Origin: an uncultured Mollicutes bacterium | Lineage (GTDB): Bacteria > Bacillota_I > Bacilli_A > RFN20 > CAG-826 | Direction of reading: 5' to 3' | Assembly: GCA_937893635.1 (NCBI GenBank) | Contig: CALBGF010000214.1 | Coordinates: forward strand, 1-11,608 | Length of the DNA stretch: 11,608 nucleotides | In this document: in pieces, positions 6,928 through 11,608 of the stretch | How the letters are laid out: every line of letters starts with the position of its first letter | Numbering within the stretch: position 1 is the first letter of the stretch | The notes under the pieces: generated by a model | What the model saw: only the letters and a program-made list of their open reading frames with translations | Database searches by the model: none | What the model was told of the DNA's origin: nothing | Made by a program: the position numbers and the translations under genes

Positions 6928-8822
6928 TATTCATCCCTCAACATTCTAATTAAATCTAATTTATTAACTCTTCTAAATGCAAAAGTCATTGAAAAAATAA
7001 TAATACTTAAAGAAACAATTAAACACATCATAGCCGGAAATATAATAGAAAAATTTAAATTTTCTATTAAGTATTTTTTAATAACTATATCCGCAATATA
7101 GTTAAATGCACTTGATAAAATAAAAGAAACTAAAAAAGCCACTATTGTAACTATTATCATCTCTATTAAATATATTTTTAGATATGTTTTTTTGTCTTTT
7201 CCCATTGAAACTAAAATAGCCATTTCTTTTTCCCCATCAATAATTATTGATATACAAATAAACAATAAAATAGCAATATTAGATACAACTAAAATAATTG
7301 TAAAAATCATAACAAATAAAGCGATACTATTTTTAATTTCTAAAAAAGATTGATCAATTAAATATGCATTGCTAGAAATATCAAACCCATTAACGCCTTT
7401 TTTAATAATCTTATAAACTTTAATAATATCTTCATCTGTTTTAAGTTTGATAATCATTTGGTAATTAGAAATTATATCATTTGCTTTTGCTTTAGCAATT
7501 ATTTCATATACTGTTTTATTTGTGGATGTATATGTGTTTTGTAATATTTTTTTAGCGAAGTCATAATTGTAATAGATTCTTGGTACATTTAATAATCCTA
7601 CTTCTTTTATGACTTTTATTATCTTAAAATCACTTTTTAAGTTATAAGATTCAATTTTGTCATAAAAGTATACTTGATTAGAAAAATCATAAGAAAACGA
7701 TGAAGAATTTAACAATTTATAACATTCTTCATTTACCACTACTTCTTCAAAACTATTAGTTTGATAAAATGATGGGACAAAAGTAATGCCTTTTATAACT
7801 TTCTCATCCTTAATAACATCAATACTACTTTTAAAAGCACAAGACAAATCATAATAATAAGAAAAATCTGGTAAAATCTTTTTTAACGATTCCATTTCAC
7901 TAATAGACGGACGAGAAATTTCTTGAAAAGCAAATATCGTATCTGTAGATTTCTTATTTTCAATTTTTGATATTTTAAAAACATTTTTATCCACAAAATT
8001 TGTTGTTAATTTATCTTTACTATCATTAGCAAAAAGCATCAACGAGGAACTAATAATTAAAAAAAGCATTGAAAAACATTGTGATAAAGTAATTAAAAAA
8101 TATTTAAATTTATTTTCTCTAAAATGATTTTTAATTAAAATTTTATCACTTACATCATTATTTTCTCTTACATTTTGTGTATATTTATTATCATCATAGT
8201 TATATGTTAGTTGATGAATTTCTTCTACCTTCAAGCAATATTTATTTAACAAATCTACATTATGGCTCACAATAATAACAAGTGACTTGTCGCTTAATTT
8301 TTTTAAGAGCGCAAATGTATTTTCGCTATTACTAGAATCTAATGCTCCAGTAGGCTCATCCGCGACGATAACGCTTGGATTATTTATTATTGCTCGTGCA
8401 ATTGCAACACGTTCTTTTTCTCCGCCCGAAAGATTTATAACTTTTTTATGCCATAATTTTTTATCTAAATTAACTGATTTTAGCGCATTTTCAATATTTT
8501 TACGATTATTTACACCAATTAATGAACTAGCTAATTCCACGTTTTCATAACTTGTAAGATTATTTAATAAATTAAAATGTTGATAAATAATTCCAATAGT
8601 CCGTGAAACATTTATTTTATCTTTTTTAGGATCTAAATTATTTATTTCTAATGTACCACTATAATCATTATCTAATAAACAAATTATATTTAATAAGGTT
8701 GATTTTCCTGACCCTGATTCTCCATATATTCCAAACATTCCTTTTGAAGGATAAGAGGCATTAATTTTATTTAAGATTACACGATTTCCAAAACGTTTAG
8801 TAATGTTTTTTAAAACAAGCAT
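6927..8822 (-). CDS. ABC exporter, ATPase fused to MacB/FtsX-like permease
   Basis: Membrane ABC protein of 631 residues, first of the ABC pair. The N-terminal ATPase has every catalytic motif: Walker A GESGSGKST (34-42), Q-loop Q81, signature LSGGE (131-135), Walker B VIVADEPTGALD (D155, E156) and switch H187. These are the MacB/LolD-type forms. Hydrophobic spans lie near 242-264, 498-526, 547-578 and 592-615, leaving an outer domain of about 235 residues between the first and second. The FtsX signature GEKEMAILVSMGKDK after span 2 and the ending KLDLIRMLRDE are typical of this permease family. The start at 8822 has a perfect AGGAGG 8 bases upstream. The stop codon shares a base with the start of the second ABC gene. 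In Gram-positive relatives such transporters serve peptide or bacteriocin export, antimicrobial resistance or envelope tasks; which applies here is unknown. Confidence 0.9.
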   Translation of the reverse strand: MLVLKNITKRFGNRVILNKINASYPSKGMFGIYGESGSGKSTLLNIICLLDNDYSGTLEINNLDPKKDKINVSRTIGIIYQHFNLLNNLTSYENVELASSLIGVNNRKNIENALKSVNLDKKLWHKKVINLSGGEKERVAIARAIINNPSVIVADEPTGALDSSNSENTFALLKKLSDKSLVIIVSHNVDLLNKYCLKVEEIHQLTYNYDDNKYTQNVRENNDVSDKILIKNHFRENKFKYFLITLSQCFSMLFLIISSSLMLFANDSKDKLTTNFVDKNVFKISKIENKKSTDTIFAFQEISRPSISEMESLKKILPDFSYYYDLSCAFKSSIDVIKDEKVIKGITFVPSFYQTNSFEEVVVNEECYKLLNSSSFSYDFSNQVYFYDKIESYNLKSDFKIIKVIKEVGLLNVPRIYYNYDFAKKILQNTYTSTNKTVYEIIAKAKANDIISNYQMIIKLKTDEDIIKVYKIIKKGVNGFDISSNAYLIDQSFLEIKNSIALFVMIFTIILVVSNIAILLFICISIIIDGEKEMAILVSMGKDKKTYLKIYLIEMIIVTIVAFLVSFILSSAFNYIADIVIKKYLIENLNFSIIFPAMMCLIVSLSIIIFSMTFAFRRVNKLDLIRMLRDE

Positions 8823-8824
8823 AA

Positions 8825-8860
8825 AAAAATCCTCCTATTAATTAATAAAGAAGGATTTTT
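8825..8860 (-). promoter_or_regulatory. Hairpin overlapping the ribosome site of the first ABC gene
   Basis: The minus strand contains AAAAATCCT (8860-8852), an 18-base loop, and AGGATTTTT (8833-8825), a 9-bp stem. The second arm includes half of the AGGAGG Shine-Dalgarno (8836-8831) and runs into a T tract that ends at the ATG. It lies 10 bases past the DUF951 stop, so it could act as a weak terminator for the miaA-fhs-DUF951 run, as a translation control for the ABC pair, or both. Only three pairs are G-C and the loop is long, so stability is modest. Confidence 0.4.
8831..8836 (-). promoter_or_regulatory. Shine-Dalgarno of the first ABC gene
   Basis: A perfect AGGAGG lies on the minus strand with an 8-base spacer (A followed by seven T) to the ATG at 8822. 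It is the strongest ribosome site in the window and is half-contained in the hairpin described above. Confidence 0.8.
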
Positions 8861-8870
8861 GATTTTTCGA

Positions 8871-9062
8871 CTAAGAAATTTTTCTTTTTATTTTTTTGTT
8901 AAAAGTTTCACGATCAAGCATAACTACATTGCCACATCCAAGACACTTTAATTTAATATCCGCGCCCACTCTTGTTACTTCAAATAATTTAGAACGGCTA
9001 GCACAAGGATGTTCTTTTTTCATCTCGACAATGTCACCGATTTTCACACTAATTATTTCCAT
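8871..9062 (-). CDS. DUF951 family protein (YyzM-like)
   Basis: Small cytoplasmic protein of 63 residues, widespread in Bacillota, with no established function. Family hallmarks are present: KIGDIVEMKKEHPC near the start, RVGADIKLKCLGCG in the middle, VVMLDR, and a lysine-rich tail. Three cysteines (HPC and the CxxC of KCLGCG) plus the histidine suggest a metal site, which is inference. The start at 9062 is preferred: a GGAAG lies 9 bases upstream and the junction with fhs reads TAA-T-ATG. An in-frame ATG at 9071 would overlap fhs and abuts the same GGAAG. In B. subtilis and other Bacilli this gene sits close to ychF; here ychF is about 5 kb away, with the ABC pair and csp between. It is the last gene of the mutL-miaA-fhs run. 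Confidence 0.9.
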   Translation of the reverse strand: MEIISVKIGDIVEMKKEHPCASRSKLFEVTRVGADIKLKCLGCGNVVMLDRETFNKKIKRKIS

Positions 9063-9063
9063 A

Positions 9064-10680
9064 TTATTCATCTTCCATTTTTACTGCGGCTGGAACTTTC
9101 GGAAGTCCTGGCAAAGTTAAAATATTTCCTGTTAAAGCTACTACAAATCCTGCGCCGCTTGATAAAGTAACATCTCTTACAGTTATAGTGAAATCTTTCG
9201 GTGCTCCATAAATTTTAGCATCATCAGTAAATGATTGAGGCGTTTTTGCAATACAAACCGGGGTATTTCCAAAACCCATTTGTTCGAATTTTGCAATATT
9301 TTTTTCTGCTTCTTCTAAGAAATTCACATCACTAGCGCGATATATTTCTTTAGCAATCTTTTTGATTTTATCTTTAATTGATAAATTAACATCATATAGA
9401 GGATGATAATTAGATTTTTTAGTTTCTAATGTTTCCATAACTTTATTTGCTAAATCAATCGCCCCATCTCCGCCTTTAATAAATCCATCAAGGAAAGAAA
9501 CGACATAATTATGATCTTTGCACCATTTTGTTAATGCTTTTATTTCTTGTTCTTTATCACTAGCGAAGTGGTTAATAGCCACTACTACTGGTAGGCCGAA
9601 TTTTTTCATATTTTCTAAGTGCCTTTCAAGATTCTTACATCCTTCAAGCATTGCTTCAACATTCTCTAATTCCAAATCATTTTGTGACACTCCGCCATGC
9701 ATTTTAAGCGCTCTAATAGTGGCTACCATAACTGCCATATCTGGTTTTAAATTGCCGACACGACATTTAATGTCTAAAAACTTTTCCGCGCCTAAATCAG
9801 CACCAAATCCCGCTTCTGTTACAACAATATCGCTTAATTTTAATCCTAATTTTGTAGCCATAATTGAATTACAACCATGCGCAATATTTGCAAAAGGCCC
9901 ACCATGAACTAAGCAAGGATTGTGTTCTAATGTTTGAACTAAATTAGGATTTAAAGCATCTTTCATTAGTTTATATATAGCATTAGATATATGTAAATCT
10001 TTTATTGTAACTGGTAAATCATCTTTGGTATAAGCTACGATTACTTTATTTACACGATTAATAAAGTCTTCCTTATTTTCCGCCAAACACATAATAGCCA
10101 TCATTTCTGAAGCAACCGTAATAACAAATCCATCTTGACGAACTACTCCATTATTACGACCTTGTGCTACAGTAATTTCTCTTAAAGCACGATCATTCAT
10201 GTCAATAGCTCTTTTCCAAACAATACGGTTTGGATCAATATTTAATTCATTGCCTTGAAAAATATGGTTATCAATAATAGCGGATACTAAGTTAATAGAT
10301 GAAGTTAAAGCATGCATATCACCAGTAAAATGTAAGTTAATATCTTCACTTGGCCCGATTGATACTTTGCCTCCACCAGTCGCGCCACCTTTAATTCCAA
10401 ATACTGGTCCTAAAGAAGGTTCACGTAAAACAAGCATACAATTCTTTTTTATTTTAGCTAATCCATCTGCTAAAGCGATGGATGTGGTTGTTTTACCTTC
10501 CCCAGCTTTAGTTGGTGTAATTGCAGTAACTAAAACTAATTTTCCATTAGGCTTATTTTTTAATTCTTCCATAATTTCCATATTAATTTTAGCTTTATAA
10601 TGGCCATATGGTTCTAAATACTTATCTTTAATACCTACTTTTTTAGCGATATCACTAATTTTTAATAAATTTTCTTCCAT
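9064..10680 (-). CDS. fhs: Formate--tetrahydrofolate ligase (Fhs)
   Basis: Cytoplasmic ATP-dependent enzyme that makes 10-formyltetrahydrofolate from formate and THF, feeding purine synthesis and initiator tRNA formylation. At 538 residues it is slightly shorter than the usual 555-560. The nucleotide-binding loop TPTKAGEGKTTT lies at 55-66. EPSLGPVFGIKGGATGGG (87-104) and EDINLHFTGDMHA follow. The second family signature VATIRALKMHGG is intact. The first signature normally reads GGAAGGGY; here it is GGATGGGK, and the next residues (VSIGPS) also differ from the common Q-V-x-P-M. The start at 10680 has AAAGGGG a few bases upstream and begins two bases after the miaA stop, so the genes share a transcript. 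No THF riboswitch precedes it. Confidence 0.96.
   Translation of the reverse strand: MEENLLKISDIAKKVGIKDKYLEPYGHYKAKINMEIMEELKNKPNGKLVLVTAITPTKAGEGKTTTSIALADGLAKIKKNCMLVLREPSLGPVFGIKGGATGGGKVSIGPSEDINLHFTGDMHALTSSINLVSAIIDNHIFQGNELNIDPNRIVWKRAIDMNDRALREITVAQGRNNGVVRQDGFVITVASEMMAIMCLAENKEDFINRVNKVIVAYTKDDLPVTIKDLHISNAIYKLMKDALNPNLVQTLEHNPCLVHGGPFANIAHGCNSIMATKLGLKLSDIVVTEAGFGADLGAEKFLDIKCRVGNLKPDMAVMVATIRALKMHGGVSQNDLELENVEAMLEGCKNLERHLENMKKFGLPVVVAINHFASDKEQEIKALTKWCKDHNYVVSFLDGFIKGGDGAIDLANKVMETLETKKSNYHPLYDVNLSIKDKIKKIAKEIYRASDVNFLEEAEKNIAKFEQMGFGNTPVCIAKTPQSFTDDAKIYGAPKDFTITVRDVTLSSGAGFVVALTGNILTLPGLPKVPAAVKMEDE
9072..9076 (-). promoter_or_regulatory. Weak Shine-Dalgarno deciding the DUF951 start
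   Basis: GGAAG on the minus strand, inside the last codons of fhs, is 9 bases before the ATG at 9062 and adjoins the alternative ATG at 9071. The spacing favours the shorter protein. The site is weak, so coupling to fhs translation is likely. Confidence 0.45.
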
Positions 10681-10682
10681 AC

Positions 10683-11570
10683 TTAGTCCCCTTTCATATT
10701 TTCAATCACATAATTATATGCTTTATCGGCATTATCAAACCATTTCATTGGTAATTGATTTTTAAAATAAGTCATTTGTCTTTTAGCATAATTACGTGAA
10801 TTTTTCTTAATTAACTCTATTGCTTCATTTAAAGTTAATTTATGATCTAAATAAGCTAATAATTCTTTATACCCAATAGCCTGAAAAGCATGAATTGATT
10901 CTGGGTATTTATTTTTTAAATTATTAACTTCTTCAACCAAACCATCTTTGATCATTTCATCTACTCTATTATTAATATCATTATATAATTTTTCACGTTC
11001 GACGTTAAGACCTATAAACATTACATCATATAATAATTTATGTTCTTGGGAATCAATAATGCTTGATTTGGTTTTACCATGCAAGCGATATATTTCAATT
11101 GCCCTTAGTACTCTTTTACGGTTATTAACGTGAATAGTTTTTGTTGATTCTTCATCAACTTTTCTTAATTCTTCATATAATTCTTCATTACTTAATGAAA
11201 CTAAATCAGACAAGTCAGCATGATTATCTTCATCATCAAAAGAGAAATCAAAAAGAGTAGCTTTTTGATATAAACCAGTTCCTCCAACGATAATAATATT
11301 TTTCTTTTTGTTTTCTAAATCAGCAATAGTTTTTCTTGCTAACTCTTGATAATCTTTAACATTAAAATTCGTATTTGGATCAACAAAGTCAAATAAATGA
11401 TGCGGAACAATGGTGCGTTCTTTTAATGTTGGTTTTGCTGTACCAATATCAAAATATTTATATACTTGAAAAGCATCACCATTTATAATTTCAGCATCTA
11501 ATGCTAACGCTAATTTTATGGCTAAACTAGATTTTCCTGAGCATGTCGGACCTGCGACAACTATAATCAT
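10683..11570 (-). CDS. miaA: tRNA dimethylallyltransferase (MiaA)
   Basis: Transfers the dimethylallyl group of DMAPP to N6 of A37 in tRNAs that read UNN codons, making i6A. It has 295 residues, within the family range. The P-loop is GPTCSGKSS (7-15). DAFQVYKYFDIGTAKPT (from D32) is the conserved substrate-binding segment, with alanine where the family usually has serine (DSxQ). PHHLFDFVDP, VGGTGLY (95-101), RKRVLRAIEIY, AIGYKE and the tRNA-contact motif RNYAKRQMTYFKNQ follow in order. The start at 11570 has AGAGG 8 bases upstream and overlaps the stop of the preceding frame as ATGA. Its DMAPP would come from the MEP pathway, one enzyme of which (IspF) is also in this window. It is co-directional with fhs, 2 bases away. 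Confidence 0.97.
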   Translation of the reverse strand: MIIVVAGPTCSGKSSLAIKLALALDAEIINGDAFQVYKYFDIGTAKPTLKERTIVPHHLFDFVDPNTNFNVKDYQELARKTIADLENKKKNIIIVGGTGLYQKATLFDFSFDDEDNHADLSDLVSLSNEELYEELRKVDEESTKTIHVNNRKRVLRAIEIYRLHGKTKSSIIDSQEHKLLYDVMFIGLNVEREKLYNDINNRVDEMIKDGLVEEVNNLKNKYPESIHAFQAIGYKELLAYLDHKLTLNEAIELIKKNSRNYAKRQMTYFKNQLPMKWFDNADKAYNYVIENMKGD

Positions 11571-11608
11571 ACGCCTGTCCTCTTAAATAATTTTTCTAAT
11601 TCATATTT
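11567..11608 (-). CDS. mutL: Probable C-terminal tail of DNA mismatch repair protein MutL (partial)
   Basis: Only 13 codons plus a TGA stop are inside the window; the rest lies beyond base 11608. The frame reads KYELEKLFKRTGV. The ELEKLFKR segment matches the C-terminal FKR motif of MutL proteins with an endonuclease domain. The TGA overlaps the miaA start codon as ATGA, and the miaA ribosome site is inside this tail. The order mutS-mutL-miaA is common in bacteria, which supports the call. The fragment is very short, so identity rests on one motif and on context. Confidence 0.55.
   Translation of the reverse strand, partial: KYELEKLFKRTGV

Noticed and set aside
8287..8550. 87-codon open frame on the plus strand opposite the ATPase of the first ABC gene
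   Set aside because: It mirrors the signature and Walker B region of a clear coding frame; no independent evidence of coding.
8823..8870. Separate promoter for the ABC pair between DUF951 and the first ABC gene
   Set aside because: No credible -35/-10 pair was found in the spacer or the end of DUF951; AT-rich matches were no better than background.
9518..9907. 129-codon open frame on the plus strand opposite fhs
   Set aside because: It lies wholly inside a strongly conserved gene on the other strand, has no family features or ribosome site that I can see, and reads as an antisense shadow.
1..11608. Mycoplasma-type code with TGA as tryptophan
   Set aside because: Full-length conserved proteins use TGG for tryptophan with no in-frame TGA, and the one TGA stop (probable mutL tail) fits a normal 4-base overlap.

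Overview
This 11.6 kb window is low-GC, gene-dense and almost all on the minus strand. Its gene families (YchF, IspF, GltX, a CspA/B-type cold shock protein, DUF951, Fhs, MiaA, a penicillin-binding protein) point to a cell-walled bacterium of the Bacillota, probably an AT-rich Bacilli lineage near the Erysipelotrichia or the uncultured RF39/mollicute-like gut groups. That placement is inference. All tryptophans checked use TGG, and no family is broken by an in-frame TGA, so the genetic code looks standard rather than mycoplasma-type. No stretch over 300 bases lacks a gene. I saw no tRNA, rRNA, insertion sequence or CRISPR array.

Layout, left to right. (1) Bases 1-849, plus strand: the C-terminal transpeptidase half of a penicillin-binding protein, cut by the window edge. 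(2) Bases 846-3884, minus strand: a tight operon ychF-ispF-gltX with a recognisable promoter upstream of ychF. Its last gene converges on the PBP gene and the two stop codons overlap. (3) Bases 3985-4308: a cold shock gene with a clear intrinsic terminator and a leader containing inverted repeats. (4) Bases 4309-8822: two large ABC exporter genes, each fusing an ATPase to a MacB/FtsX-like membrane domain, joined by a TAATG stop/start overlap and clearly more AT-rich than their neighbours. (5) Bases 8823-8870: a hairpin that includes the Shine-Dalgarno of the first ABC gene. (6) Bases 8871-11608, minus strand: a compact housekeeping run of a probable mutL tail, miaA, fhs and a DUF951 gene, with gaps of a few bases or overlaps.

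Most of the genes serve translation and core metabolism. GltX charges tRNA-Glu. IspF works in the MEP pathway, which makes the DMAPP that MiaA puts on tRNA A37. Fhs makes 10-formyl-THF for purines and initiator fMet-tRNA. YchF binds ribosomes. The ABC pair is the one accessory-looking part; its substrate cannot be read from the sequence. The points most worth following are that pair, an IspF whose trimer-cavity residues are all replaced (including a reciprocal R142/E144 charge swap relative to E. coli), and the hairpins at the ABC and csp ribosome binding sites.
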